From the NCBI GenBank assembly GCA_019321725.1, contig CM033120.1:8437694-8501693 (forward strand): a stretch of 64,000 nt of DNA. The letters are read 5' to 3'. Below are positions 46,830 through 59,330 of the stretch, piece after piece; the stretch's first letter is position 1; every line of letters starts with the position of its first letter. Origin of the DNA: Paulownia fortunei (lineage: Eukaryota > Streptophyta > Magnoliopsida > Lamiales > Paulowniaceae). A model generated the notes under the pieces. That model searched no databases and had not been told where the DNA came from. It saw only the letters and a program-made list of their open reading frames with translations. The translations under genes and the position numbers were made by a program.

Positions 46830-48810
46830 AATTTTTTTGAAAATCTAGAAGCATTATTAAGCTAGAAATGATGGATATCAACAAGCCCAACCTACAATTA
46901 CATAGGATGAAATATTTTCAATAAAAGTATGATATATTGAGTCCAAATTTATTACACATTAATTGCAACATTTAAGCATGGTATGGCTCCAAATTTACTG
47001 CTTTTTCAGCATATTAATTGCAACATTTTGTTCCTCAGGAATCTGGTATTTGAGATATTTGTATTACTTGGACTAGTGATGGATTGTCAATTTATATCCA
47101 TATCTATAGCTGGCTAACAATTTACATTATTAAGATGTTGGTTTTAGTGTGATCAAGCTCCCTCTGAGTTTGTAGTTTTGAAGCAAGATCTTGCAGCCAC
47201 ATTCTACAGAGCACGGTGAGATATAGACATTCTTCTTCTCTAATTTCTAGTGTCTGAATTACTGTAACAAACTCTTACATATCCCCTAAAATCCTGAGAA
47301 AATCTGGGGCCAGATTAAATGGTTTGTGAAAACATGTTAGCGGCTAAACTTAAAATTTGCCAGCATTTTCAAACTTGAGTCTATTGAACGAATTACCACT
47401 GTCATTTCAAGTGTTGTTTAGAAATTAAGTCTAGTCAATTAGGATAGAAAATCCTGTCGGAACAGGTAACCATTTGGAAACGTAGACAGATAAAATTTGA
47501 GATTGTATACTGAAGTAAACTGTTTCTTCTCTACAACCAGAATTATTTTTTTAGTGAACTCCTCTAGATTGTCATTTCCTAAATGGAAATAGGTCTCTGT
47601 AATTTCTTGATTCCTGCTACACGATTTGAAAATTCTGTTTCTTCCATTTGATGTGGATCCTGATCATAAAATCTTGCTCTTTAATAGCTTTGTCTGTCTT
47701 GTAAATGATCCATGACAGCCTGAATAGTTGACTGACCTAATCTATGTCAATTTGATTAGTCAGAGATATTGTTGCAGTATTTTTTTGTCTGTGACAACAT
47801 AACTTTAGTTATGTGCTATTAGTGTAAAATTATTCCCCTCTACTTGTTTTTTTGCAATCGCCACCAATATTACTGCAGTCTATTGGTATTGGTTCAAAGT
47901 CTATCATCTGGTCATGCAATCCCCAGATTTGTAAAAGGTGAAATATTTCGGTTTGTAGATTGGCCACTTGGCTTTATCAGAAAGTAATGAAAATTGAGTA
48001 TCATTAGATCCTGTAGGATGGCCGACTCTGGATTTTAGGGGGTTATGTTTTTCCTTCTTTTCTTTTTTGGGTCTAAATAATATTTCGGTTGTACATATAT
48101 AATTTGTATACCTTTACACGCGTCTTGAGAATATAAGCAGTGATATGTTGATGGCTTGCTGTGGAACTGAAATATAGTTGCATATAGTATGATATAAGAG
48201 GACGCCTAATGGAAAGGTCTGTGTGAAATTAGTGAGGGTTGGCTGTAGGAAACTGATGTAGTGGCAACACCTAAGTGTACAATCCTTGTGGCTGTTGCTC
48301 TGCAGGCCTGAGGCATCATGTGAATTTTCTTATCATTATTTGAATAGGAGATTGAGTACTTTATAGATCAAAATTTAAATTGATAGATAAGAAAACTCTG
48401 CTGCTAATTTTCTCCACCAACTGGTTTTGAACTCAATGGCTTGGTTTACTGTTACCTAGAAACTCTCAGTTAATCAGCTGCCCGTGGCTTTCTTTACATC
48501 ATATTTAATATGATTTTTATGCAATTATTATGTTGGTGTAAGGAGAGGTTTCTGTATGCACGCTTTGATGATGTTGTAAATCAGAATGAGTGTGAGAAGA
48601 AACAAACTCAAAAGATGATGGAGCAGAGAATTATATACCGACAGCATTCAACAACTTGACATAATTCTGTAGCATGGCCAGGTTGTTTAACCGTGTGGAG
48701 TATAGAATACAGGGCTTGTCAAGATGCTTTTATGTAATGAAAGTAGATTAATCTATTCATATAATAATCATAAGCAATCATGAGCTCCAATTAGATGGGT
48801 AGACTCTGGT
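46830..48810. other. Spacer downstream of the ABCG gene
   Basis: No coding frame or repeat that I can name. Less repetitive in look than the flanking elements; probably host spacer and the 3' UTR of the ABCG gene. A duplicated TTAATTGCAACATTT occurs near 46958 and 47017. Confidence 0.4.
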
Positions 48811-50613
48811 CTAACTTCTGCATCTGTAAGATCTGTACCAGAGAAACAGAAAACCTACAAATCTGTACCCGAAGATGAAACTTAACATTATGACTAAGTT
48901 ATTCCATTTCTGTGAATCCTTCAAACCTTGCCGCATCAAGAACCCATTGCCATAGATTAAGCATTCACCTTCAATACTTTCTAAGCATTTCAACTTCCCT
49001 TGTTCTCCTCCAAACTCGTTGATCACAAAGCATTCAAATGGATACTTGAACAAACTCAGGTACTGCATGAAATTCCAATACTTTGGTATGGTATCCTTTG
49101 ATAGAAAGTAACCTGAGAAGAGGAAAAATGATCCCATTACTCCAGCGATCAATGACATTCCAGTGATGAAATTTGACACTAGTGCACTGAAGCATGCTAC
49201 AACAGAGTTTGACATTAAGACGACCATCCAAACTACTAAAGTGAAATAGAGAAATCTATCAACGTCACGCCTCAACCCTACTAGCCAGTACACTGGGGTA
49301 GTGTAGAGGAGAGCAACAATTAAAAGGAAAGGAAGAAACACCAGAGTGGTTGCTATGATGTAAGAAGAGACTCTGTAGGCTCCTCTTTTGGTCTCTCTCA
49401 TCAAAATTCTTCTCTCTTGCAAGAAAATTGGCAGAGCTTCTGTTGTTGATGACATCAAGAAGGTCAGACTGAAGGCAAAGAAACCTATTTGGTTTTGCAC
49501 CTTCATTCTCTTAGAATTACCAAAAGCATTAATGAAAATTGTCCCCAATACGATTCCTGCCAGAAATGCTTGAATTGTTCTTGCTGCAAAAAGTTGTTTC
49601 GTTCTAAAAATGTTTTTGGAGAATCTCTGGCTCAGGATCAGTACCTCTTTGAATGGAGAATTACAGTAGAAGATATGCTTTTCTTCTGAATGATTCAAGA
49701 TATGATCACTTTGTTGCTCAATTTCACATGTTTCTTCTTTGTGCAGACTTTCTGTCACATCAATTGCAAATTCAAGCACATTGACATGTCGGGGGATGCC
49801 ATGACCTGCAGACTTAAGCCGCTCCTCTAGGAGATACAATGAACCATTATGAAGAACCATACCATTGGATAACAGTATAACTTTGTCAAGTAAGTCAAGA
49901 ATCCGAAATCCAGGTTGATGGATGGTTAGGACTATTGTCTTATGTTGGTTCAGAGCCATAGATTTAAGTAGCAACATCACATGAAGTGTCGAGGCTGAGT
50001 CAAGCCCTGAGGTGGGTTCGTCAAGCAGCAGCACTGCAGGATCATGTACTAATTCTACTCCAATGGATAGTCTACGCCTCTCGCCACCTGAGATTCCCCG
50101 GCTTGACTCACTGCCTACTCTGACACCAGCAATGTGTTCCAATCCTAGTTGCTTCAACAGCTTTTGGACTCTAGTAGTGGCCTTCTCACATCCTGCCTTC
50201 AGCCTCAGACGTGCACTGTAAGTAAGCATTTCTTCAACAGTAAAATGTGGGAAGATAGCTTCATCTTGTGTCACATAACCTGACACTCTTCGAAAATGTG
50301 CTACATTAATTGGCAGATCATTGACAAGAACATGACCGGGGACTCCAAACGGGACAATCATCCCAGACAGGATTTCTAGCAATGTTGTTTTTCCTGCCCC
50401 ACTTGGACCAGCAATTGCTGTAAGTTCTCCGGGTTTGGCTTCGCAACTTACATTCTTTAAAAGACACTTAGCATTGCAGCTGGTGACCTCCTTCCATGCA
50501 AGCCAATTGAACTCACAATATCTTGGAGACAGTTTGTATGATACATTTCTTGTCATTAGTTTGTAACGAGTTTCTAAGTGACCAGAATGTGGTCTTTTCA
50601 AAGGTAACTCCAT
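48811..50613 (-). CDS. ABCG10-like: Half-size ABC transporter, ABCG subfamily (ABCG10-like)
   Basis: A 600-residue ABCG half-transporter, which works as a dimer at the plasma membrane and exports organic compounds on ATP hydrolysis; the Medicago ABCG10 has been linked to phenylpropanoid (4-coumarate, liquiritigenin) transport. Numbered from Met 50613 ([12 protein letters not shown]): nucleotide-binding domain with Walker A GPSGAGKT (69-76), Q-loop Gln 116, signature ISGGERRR (174-181), Walker B VLLLDEP (194-200) and H-loop His 232; then a linker and six membrane segments at about 342-362, 377-393, 416-442, 453-475, 483-505 and 575-592. Order NBD-TMD is the reverse arrangement typical of ABCG. 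All catalytic motifs are intact and the frame is intron-free, as in several plant ABCG half-transporters. The frame is open to a Met at 50697, but the family start MELP and the TATA box favour 50613. It lies inside a split chromovirus pol. Confidence 0.92.
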   Translation of the reverse strand: MELPLKRPHSGHLETRYKLMTRNVSYKLSPRYCEFNWLAWKEVTSCNAKCLLKNVSCEAKPGELTAIAGPSGAGKTTLLEILSGMIVPFGVPGHVLVNDLPINVAHFRRVSGYVTQDEAIFPHFTVEEMLTYSARLRLKAGCEKATTRVQKLLKQLGLEHIAGVRVGSESSRGISGGERRRLSIGVELVHDPAVLLLDEPTSGLDSASTLHVMLLLKSMALNQHKTIVLTIHQPGFRILDLLDKVILLSNGMVLHNGSLYLLEERLKSAGHGIPRHVNVLEFAIDVTESLHKEETCEIEQQSDHILNHSEEKHIFYCNSPFKEVLILSQRFSKNIFRTKQLFAARTIQAFLAGIVLGTIFINAFGNSKRMKVQNQIGFFAFSLTFLMSSTTEALPIFLQERRILMRETKRGAYRVSSYIIATTLVFLPFLLIVALLYTTPVYWLVGLRRDVDRFLYFTLVVWMVVLMSNSVVACFSALVSNFITGMSLIAGVMGSFFLFSGYFLSKDTIPKYWNFMQYLSLFKYPFECFVINEFGGEQGKLKCLESIEGECLIYGNGFLMRQGLKDSQKWNNLVIMLSFIFGYRFVGFLFLWYRSYRCRS

Positions 50614-50707
50614 AGGTATAGAAATGACTGAAAACGAAGTAGAGAGGAAGATTAGCCAACTCTTGAAACTAGGCCCTTTTTTATACACGTTAGTCACGGA
50701 GCTGATG

Positions 50708-50715
50708 TTATATAA
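50708..50715 (-). promoter_or_regulatory. TATA box of the ABCG10-like gene
   Basis: TTATATAA lies 95 bases upstream of the chosen ATG. With the usual 25-32 base spacing, transcription would begin near 50680, giving a 5' UTR of about 65 bases and excluding the upstream Met at 50697. Confidence 0.55.
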
Positions 50716-52200
50716 GCATGCGCATGTATTTCATGACTCAAGCCCCCTCTTTCACTTCAAAACCGCTTTGCTGATGTGATTCTATAATACAAATAATCTC
50801 AGTCAATCAAAGCTGGTAAATATCATGTGGGCTCAACTTGGAGGTCCCACTTCACAGAAGCAAATTTTTCTTGCTAGTCCTGTGAAGAGAGGGAGGCATC
50901 AGCAGGCACATGAAAAGTGTCACAGTAGTTGCTGAGTTGCACAGTTTTTGTGATCAAGAAATTGTCTGTTTCAAGAGTTTGTAAAGAGGGTGGTGCCTTC
51001 TGTTGCATTTATCCAACTGTGTACCATTCAAGTGAAGTTGGTAAAACTTTGGATTACATATGATGGTGTCACTGTTTTATATTATGATAAACACATTCAA
51101 TGATTCACACTCCTAATATTTTAAGTGATTTTCGTATACAATTTGATCCTTCAAATTGTAGTGTATCTTCGTCATTATCTCCTCTTACAAATTGATTCAA
51201 TTAATTCTTGAAAAGGAGTTAAATTGAGTGGGGCGTTGATATTACTAATGAGACAAGATAAGGTGTATTTAATTTTTTTGACTGCTTTCATCCTCATTCA
51301 TTTTGAAGGGACCACCATTAGTTGCATGCCTGCCATTTAAAATTATTACAACTTTGAACAAAAATAATTTCTAATATTATTCTGCAGCATCAATTGCTTG
51401 TTAAAAGCAATTCTCATGCAACTATACAAAACCAATCTCTACTTTATTTTTATTTTGTCGCAACTGTTAATTCGGCACCTACATATGATGTGCAGCTTTC
51501 GGGCTCTAGCTTGTACACATGTTATGAGTAAAGTATCATACTCTCTCTCTTCTTTTCTGTGTTTTTTTCGGTTTTTAACTGCTACAAGCAACCAGCTTGA
51601 TCATGGATAACAGGAAAATAGAAACAATTGTTTCGGAATAAAACTATAAAACCATCTTAATATTAAATGCATTCAAGTTGAGCTTTCTTAATATTAAATG
51701 CATTCAAGTTGAGCTTGCGTTGTCAAACATTAGCATGCTTGCAACAATCTTTCAATTAACCAAAATCTATTGCACTTTTATACCAGAAAATAAACTAAAA
51801 TTGGCGGAATGTTATTTTGGACTAAAGCCAGGTTGTGTACATACATCCACGCAGCAATTTATAATATATCAGAAATAATTATTTTAGATGGTAAGGTAAT
51901 ACAAACATATGTTCTAACTTGACCCATTGAAAACATTCACAAACAATATATACATTTGAAGTTGCGATATTGTCTGGTACGCAATAATTTGTGTAACAGT
52001 CAATTACTTATGCAATACAAAATCAAAGAAGCTGCTTCCTTTCTTTGCAAGTCATACTTTTTCCGGCCGCAGGACTCCTCAAGAGGCATTCATTTGGGTG
52101 CGTTTGGCAGAAGAGATGGACGGAAAACTGTTTTCCTTTCTCATGTTTGGTGCACTTTGTACATAATCATGTGGTTTGAAATGTTTTTTTTTTAATTAAA
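50716..52200. other. Upstream region of the ABCG10-like gene
   Basis: No second gene. Contains a 32-base near-perfect duplication (TTAATATTAAATGCATTCAAGTTGAGCTT at 51657 and 51688, written here in part). Short frames (51398-52195) lack any recognisable domain. This is likely to include the promoter. Confidence 0.4.
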
Positions 52201-52700
52201 TCTAGATGTAAAAAAAATATATATAGGAAAAATTACAAAATTGATCTCATAATTATGGGGGTGACAAAAAATAGTCCTGTCCAAATTTAAAATTAGCAAT
52301 TAAGCTCTATAACTATTGAAAACTCGCGGATAGAATTTAAATTTTGCTGGAAAAGTGCACAAGACTCGCTAAAAATTGGGGATTTTGGGGATTCCGACCA
52401 ATTTTATCATGCTGGAAGGAGCCTATCCCATGTGGCGCTGATATGGAAGATAGAGAAAGCTAATGAAGGACACTTCATCGCCACATCAACGCCCAACTTG
52501 AAAAGTTTGCTACATCATATAAAATTGGAGGGAAATCCAACTGCCATAAGACCCTTCCCAACAAATCCTCAAATCAATTGAAAAGCCCTAGCCCACCTCG
52601 TCACATTCTCACAAAATCTATTTCATTGAAGACGCCACATCACAAGTTTCGTTTATTGCTATTATAGAACTCAACTTTGATTTATGCAAATGCTCATAAG
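52200..52700. repeat. Dispersed-repeat-like segment
   Basis: The text AAAATTACAAAATTGATCTC...GGGGGTGACAAAAAATAGTCC and AGCTCTATAACTATTGAAAA is of a kind found widely in plant non-autonomous DNA transposons and MULE-like repeats. Termini and target duplication were not found. Confidence 0.35.
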
Positions 52701-52732
52701 AAAATTTGTACTTTATGTTAGTTTCGAAAATA

Positions 52733-52864
52733 TTAAACTGAATATTTGAAGAAATTTCAATCTTGTTAAACTAAAAATTTGTAGAAATTTGGAGAGTATT
52801 AAACTGAAAATTTGAAGAAATTTTGGAAATGTTAAACTAAAAATTTGAATAAACTTTGAACCCC
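52733..52864 (+). repeat. Four tandem units of exactly 33 bp
   Basis: Units start at 52733, 52766, 52799 and 52832, each beginning TTAAACTGAA or TTAAACTAAA followed by TATTTGAAGAAA-like text. Units 1 and 3 carry the G form and 2 and 4 the A form, so a 66-base higher-order unit may have been duplicated. Every frame contains stops. Confidence 0.9.
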
Positions 52865-53831
52865 AACTGTATTTGACAGAAATTATGAAGACTTATATTT
52901 TCTTATGCAATGCTGAGCAAGAATTCAAAAATATTTGATTTTGTGTTGATTTCTTGAATAATTGAAAATTAAAAAAAATATATATTTTTGTGTTGATTTC
53001 TGGAAAGATTTTGGAAAAAAAATATACTTTGATTTCGTTACGCAATATTGAGCAATGCTCATAATATATAACACCCTATACAATGTTTTATACAATATAA
53101 TAATATTTTCATGTTTGGAAATTACAGAGAGGAGACTATAGATTTTTTGCTTGGGAAGATCCTCCAATGTGCAATAGGGCTAGTCTAATAATTCCAAGCA
53201 TACTGGTGAGGATTAATGAAATGGAGGATGAGAACATAAAGTTGAAATCTAGCAATAAAAATGCTTAAATCAGTAGTTGGGATGCCTTTTTTTTCTTTTT
53301 TATTGGATATGCAAAGTTTATGAGAAGCATAACGATATGAAGGATATTGAAGGTCCAAGCTTGAAGATGATTCCATGATGCAGTTTAGGTTTATGTATTT
53401 TATAGGAATTGAGGAGTGTAACATCATGTAATGTAGTGTCATGATAGGGATTTGGTATTTTCAGTGTAGTGTAGGTTTTGGTATTTTCAGTTGAAGAAGT
53501 GTATGATGTAGTAGTAATGTGTTGTAGTAATTGACAATGTTAAGTATTATCTTTGCCTTTGCAATGCATTATGTATTGTTGGTTTTTTGTTTTCAATTCT
53601 AGAACATATAATTAGTGTATTAATCTGCGTAAGTTTGTTTTGATTACATGAAATATTTTCTTTGCGTTTACAAGTGTACAACCTGGTGGAGTACAAAATA
53701 AACGAATTCAATGCAAAAAGAAAGTAAATAACACGTATTGCCAATAAAAAATACAATGCCAAATGATTAATTATAGTATTCATTGATGCATTGCAAATTG
53801 GTGGACCTCTACATTGAAGTAAATTTACATC
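52865..53831. other. Unassigned AT-rich spacer
   Basis: No gene. A duplicated GGTATTTTCAGT(G/T) occurs near 53451 and 53479. Minus-strand frames here are chance frames. Confidence 0.4.
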
Positions 53832-53985
53832 AAAAACACTATTGCACTGTCATTCAAAAATTAGACACACCTTTTAGCCATATACATAAAAAACACAATG
53901 GCACTACCATTCAAAAATCAGACACATGTTCTAGCCATATATATAAAAAACATAATGGCACAACCATTCAAAAATATCTATACCA
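53832..53985 (+). repeat. Two and a half tandem units of 56-57 bp
   Basis: Units at 53832-53887, 53888-53944 and 53945 to about 53985 share AAAAACAC.ATGGCACTACC and ATTCAAAAATCAGACAC then TAGCCATATAT. The frame 53783-54022 merely reads through them. Confidence 0.85.
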
Positions 53986-54387
53986 ATCACAAAAAGCCAA
54001 AAAGCAGACATGTAATACTTGATTGCCTATATTGTTGACCAAAAGAGACAAAACTATTAGATTGCATGCATTTAAGAGACAAAACCATCAAACTACCTAG
54101 CATTTCTATCATCATTCTTTTCTTTTCTATTGGTTTGACTTGGTTGAGACAAATTTGAAGCAATGTTCGAGAGGTCTAAGAACTTTTGCCACTCTTCCAC
54201 TATATATAAGATTGTGAGCTAATGCTATTGGATGTAAAGCATGGAGTCAAATGTCCATCAATAATTGGTGGAGGTGCCCTGATTTGAAGCGTTGTGTAGT
54301 AGAGGTTGTGGGATGTTTGTCAATAGATTGGATTTGGACATTTGAAACTGTTGGTACATTGAAGGACTAGGCCTTTGTGGCATTCCC
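53986..54387. other. Spacer to the right junction with chromovirus pol
   Basis: No gene or repeat that I can name. The chromovirus pol resumes at about 54388 (GAGAGGGTTATTCAAATATT). Confidence 0.4.
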
Positions 54388-55175
54388 AGAGAGGGTTATT
54401 CAAATATTAGAGGATATGTTAAGAGCTTGTGTGCAAGATTTTCAAGGGCGTTGGGATGCGAAACTTCCATTTGTGGAGTTTACTTATAATAATAGCTATC
54501 AATCAGCAATTGGAATGGTTCCTTATGAAGCATTGCAAGGAAGAAAATGTAGATCTCTAGTCCATTCGGATGAAGTTAGAGAACGAAGCCTACTTGGTCC
54601 AAAAATAGTTCAACATATCGCTAAGCTAGTGGAGAAGATAAGAGAGAGAAAGAAAATCAACCAAAGTAGGCAGAAAAGTTATACAGATAAATAAAGAAAA
54701 GATCTAGAGTTCGTCGTTGGGGATCATGTGTTCTGAAAAATAACTCCCATGAAAGGTGTCATGAGATTTGAAAAGAAAGAAAAACTCAGCCCAAGGTATG
54801 TCGGCCCATTTGAGATTCTTGAAAGAGTTTGTGATAAAGCTTATAGAGTGGCCTTACCTCCGTCATTATCTAGTGTTCACAATGTTTTCTATGTGTATAT
54901 GTTGAGAAAGTGCATTTCAAACCCCTCTCATATCTTGAGTTATGAACCGTTGGAATTGACTCCTCATTTAGCTTATGAAGAGAAACCAGTGCAAATTCTG
55001 GATCGAAAGGAAAAAGAGTTGAGAATGAAAAAGATTTAACTAGTTAAAGTATTATGGAGGAATTATTTTATAGACGAGGCCACGTGGAAAAGAGAAGAAG
55101 AAATGCAGAGCAAGTATCTAAAATTATTTCGTACATCAAATTTTGAGGACAAATTTTTTATAAGTAAGTAAGAAT
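54388..55175 (+). pseudogene. Chromovirus 1: integrase C-terminus and chromodomain-like end (right part of split pol)
   Basis: Parallels 61300-62088 of the second chromovirus. 54377-54691 reads RVIQILEDMLRACVQDFQGR, LPFVEFTYNNSYQSAIGMVP and YEALQGRKCRSLVHSDEV, the end of the integrase core. 54749-55036 reads RYVGPFEILERVCDKAYRVA and LPPSLSSVHNVFYVYMLRKC then EKPVQILDRKEKELRMKK. After a stop it ends VKVLWRNYFIDEATWKREEE, MQSKYLKLF, a chromodomain-type tail as in Tekay-like chromoviruses. About 670 bases of integrase equivalent to 60630-61300 are absent between this and the left part. Confidence 0.85.
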
Positions 55176-57472
55176 TGTAATGCCAAATTATCTCCTACAT
55201 AACCAATAATAAACATCTTACATGAGTATGCATCTAATCAATATGCATTATCGGATTATGGCATACAAATAGCATGATTGCACGAACATGAATAATTGCT
55301 ACTATATGCTCCATTTATGCTTTAACATGTATTAGTACATGAAATATGAGATCAAACTTTTGCTTCTTAATTTAATATATTCCTTAAGTGCCTTTTTGTA
55401 CTAAAAATCTCGGTATCTTGATTAAAAAAAATTAATGTGTTGAACGATCATGAAATAAATTATTTGTATTGCTCCATACTTGTCATATTCTAAAGTAATT
55501 ATTTGCCTAAATATTTACTTGAAATATGTTACATTTGGCTAAGAGCTAAAAGTATGCAAAATGGTGTAATTTGATTGGTTGGTTGACTAGGTTGCATGAA
55601 ACTATTCTAAACCACATTGCACTTGATTATAACACCAAAGCATCAATCTTTGTCATCTCCCTAGCCTATAAATGTGGCTCTTTGCTTTAGAAGACACCAA
55701 GCATGAGTCAACCAATCATCACCCTCGACTTATCTCTCTTTGAAATGCCAAAGAAGTTATTTTTAGCCATATTTTCTTGTGAAATGACCAGCCTTCTTTT
55801 CCAAAATTTGTCCCAAATTTCTGCACTCTCTTACTCAAAAAAATTAAATTCAATCCATAGGAATCTATAGAACACTAACTAGAACAAGTTTCCACCATTT
55901 TAAGCATGAAAACCGTTAATTTTGAAGCTTAATTCCAATTTAATCAAGGTATATTCTTTTTTAATGTTTATTATGATGAATTTGTAGTATCTTGGATGGT
56001 TACATGTTTTAGTATGTTTTGGTATGAATGAAAACTCAAGTGGGATAGACTTGAAGCCAAAACCAAGCTAGTTAAGCTAATTTCTAGCAAATTTGATAGT
56101 CTCGTGAAATCTGCTAAATTTACTTATTTCTATTAATCTTGTAATGCTTATATTGTATTTGGAAGTGCCTACAAATGATTGTGAACAATAGGAATTAGTT
56201 TGCTTAATTGAAGGTTAGAATTAATTTCAGTTAGAACCGAGTTTATGTTATTTTAATTCAATTGTGTTTATGTTTTGGGGACTGCCCCAATATTTATGTT
56301 TGAATTATTAGTGATTTAGTGGTTGTCATAATGTTTAATGCCTTGAATTAGTAGTTAAATATGGAGTGTGCATTATTTTTGAGGTTATGTAATTGATATG
56401 AAATTGTTTACAAATGATTGAAAAGTGTATATGATTTTAATTAGAATAGATTATGTGATTTATTAAAAGGGTATTAAAAGGTACATGATTTGATTATGTT
56501 AGGCCTTTAACACATCATATCTTTCAAAGAGATTGACCTTTTCACTTAGCACAAAGCGGACTTGAGGTAAGTTGAAACTTTCATTTGCTGTATCACAAGA
56601 ATCATATAATGTTATTCATGTTTGATTGTAATTATTATTACTTGTCCAATGATATAATGTTTGATGCATACATGTTTTATGAAGCATGATACTATATTAA
56701 GAATATAATGAGGTTTTTGAAAAGGAAGTATGATACTTGATTAATGATCAGGTAGGCAAGGGATGTGAGAGGGACCGACGGACTCAACAAATAGTGGCAA
56801 ATACTTGAGGTTGAAAAATCGATATAGGAAAATCACAATGAATGAGACATAATACGGCTAATACCTGAGATTGACAGATCAAATATAAAAATCCCGTATT
56901 ATTTCTCTTATTGGCTAATTATTATGAACATGTTTTGAATACCACGGTCTATAGCTATTAGTTAGATTCTATACTTCAAGAGCCCTAAAGAATGATTTAT
57001 GAATGAAAGTTATTAAATCGAATAATGCATTTAATCATTTATGTGATTTGCATGTACGCTATTTGTTATTGCATCAGTTTCACCTTACCGAGCCTTTAGC
57101 TCATTAGATTCATGTGATGTAGGTGGAAATGTATAGGTTTAGAGGTTGTCTGATTCTCCAGAGCAGCCGGACAGAGATTTGTTCATATGCCATACTTCGA
57201 GCTGTTTTTATAGCCTATTTTGAAAACTCTGTTTTATTTTTAAATAAGTCGCTCTGTTATGGTTTTGTAAACAGATGTATTCAATTTTGATTTATGTATA
57301 TGGTATGTTTAAAACGAAATGAAACAACAAATGAATTCAAGTTTTTTTTTCTTATACCCAGAAAGTGGAATTTTTATTAAAACCATAACTCTAGTATTGA
57401 CAAAAAGTTAGCATTTCTTGACTTAATTGTATCAGCTCATTTAGGTTCTACAGTTAGGTTAAGGGGTGTTAC
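55176..57472 (+). repeat. Chromovirus-type LTR, copy 2
   Basis: Starts TGTAATGCCAAATTATCTCC and ends GGGGTGTTAC, about 2.30 kb. It serves both as the 3' end of chromovirus 1 and the 5' end of chromovirus 2, giving an LTR-pol-LTR-pol-LTR array. The frames inside it are not genes. Confidence 0.85.
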
Positions 57473-57615
57473 TGTTTGTAGTACTAGAGCGGAGGTTTAG
57501 TCGGTCCTAAAGACAGTAGAAGGCATATGAATATATCTTGGTTGGGAAACTCAATCAACTATTTATTTATTTTCTTTTATGTTTATTTGGTTAGTTTTTA
57601 TTTCATGTTATTGTT

Positions 57616-58640
57616 ATGATTATGCATTTATTATTGGCTAATGAATGGAATGAGATTAGGCAATATATAGCAGGTTATGGCACCAAAAAGGAAGACAATA
57701 GAGATCATGAGGGTAATCATAGTTTGGTGAATAATTTGACTGATCTCATTCTACAGGAGACTAGAATGTATATTGAACAGATACAACAATTTCTAGATAT
57801 GCAACAAAGAAGCCAAGAATAGAATTAGTGACTTCTTCCACCACAAGTTCGACAAGATACTTCACAAGCTGTGTATAAGAAATTTAGAAAGATGAAACCT
57901 GTTGATTTTAATAGTGAGTTTGATCCTATGATTGTAGAGAAATAGGTGAAATCATTAGACACTATCTTTGACTACATACGAATTGATGATGCTAATAAGG
58001 TGCTCTATGCAATTTTCTTGTTGAAGAATAATACGAGAACCTAGTAGGAAGGAGCTAAGCTTGCAGTAAACATGGAAGAGCAAACTTGGGAGAGATTTAA
58101 AACATCTTTTATGATACCTATTTCACCAGGGATGCTAGGTTACTCAAAGTAAAAGAATTTCTAGAGTTAAAACAAGGAGAGATGTTTGTATGTGATTATG
58201 TGCGAAAATTGAAAGAGGGTTGCAAGTATGTGTCATACATTGCCAAAGACAACAATGAGAAGATGGATCATTTCTTGAGGGCCCTTAATACTAAAATTAG
58301 AAGAGATGTGAGAATGTCCTCAGCAACAAAGTTTAGGGAACTGGTGGACAAGGCTTTGATAGCTTGCTTAGATGAGAAAGAGATTGAGAAATTTCATTAA
58401 CAAAAAAAAGCAAGTATTTACTCCCAGAAATCTGAACTAGTGGAGGAAAGGAGAGCAAAAATCAAACCAAGGGAATGAAAAGCATCTTAAAGTTGGGCAG
58501 ACTTCTACTGTAGTTGAAAGACCTAAATGTGCTAAGTATGGGAAGAATCATTTTGGGGAATACTTTAGTGGTACTAATTGTTGCTTTAAGTGTAAAAAGT
58601 CTGGACATATAGCAAACGATTGCCCAACAGTGCAGGGGAG
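57616..58640 (+). pseudogene. gag: gag of chromovirus 2
   Basis: An N-terminal stretch 57616-57819 (QETRMYIEQIQQFLDMQQRS) precedes a stop, then broken frames read [12 protein letters not shown] and WERFKTSF. 58182-58397 reads [20 protein letters not shown] and [20 protein letters not shown], the retrotrans_gag domain. The CCHC zinc knuckle CFKCKKSGHIANDC at 58582-58623 has all ligands intact. Several stops prevent expression as one protein. Confidence 0.85.
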
Positions 58641-58689
58641 AGTTTAGGGGAGAATATATGCAATGACATAAGAACAAACTGATGCAGAT

Positions 58690-59330
58690 GCTTCCGTAGC
58701 TACAGGTACTATTTTAATTTTTGGGATACCTGCAATTACATTGATAGATTCAGGATCTACGCATTCATTTGCATCCCGTACATAAAATTTGGCATTACCC
58801 CAGATTTATTAAAAGTAAAGTACAACGTGACAATTCCATTTAGGGAAGAAATAGATTCCAACCAAATGTTAAGAGCTTATTGTATTTAGATAAGTGATAG
58901 GACACTCTATGCGGATGTTATTATTTTACCAATGCCAAATTTTGTGGTTATTTTGGGTATGGATTGACATGCCAAATATCATGCTATAATTTATTATAAC
59001 AAGAAGATTGTATTTTTCAGCCACACGGAGAAGAACTATTTGTGTTTAGTGGTATCTCATTTTCACGGTCCTTACAAATTATAACTACTTTGAAAGCTTA
59101 AAAGATATTGAATAAAGATTATGTTGGATATTTGTCAAGTGTTTTGGATACTTCAGTCGAAGCACAATTGAAGCCAGAAAATAAGATGGGGTTCAAGAAT
59201 TTCTTGAGATATTTCCAAATGATTTACTGGGACTGCCACCAGATTGAGAGATTGAATTTGTGATTATTGTTATGTCAGGGACTACCCCTATTTCTAAAGC
59301 ACCATATCGAATGACACAAATAGGTTGAAA
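58690..59330 (+). pseudogene. Protease of chromovirus 2
   Basis: LIDSGSTHSF at 58741-58770 is an intact Ty3 aspartic protease active site. PNFVVILGMD at about 58935-58964 is the usual second motif. A 5' portion of this sequence (58800-59330) aligns with 44280-44810 of chromovirus 1. Stops and small indels break it. Confidence 0.8.

Noticed and set aside
49388..50221. Plus-strand frames opposite the ABCG gene
   Set aside because: Shadows of the conserved minus-strand coding sequence with no family resemblance.
50614..50697. Longer N-terminus for the ABCG10-like protein (Met at 50697)
   Set aside because: The extra 28 residues do not resemble family members, which begin MELP, and the TATA box at 50708-50715 places the transcript start downstream of that Met.
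52733..52864. CRISPR-like array
   Set aside because: Units are contiguous without spacers and the window is plant nuclear DNA.
53783..54022. 79-codon frame with repeated HKKHNGTTIQK
   Set aside because: It reads through a 57-base tandem repeat and has no gene-like context.
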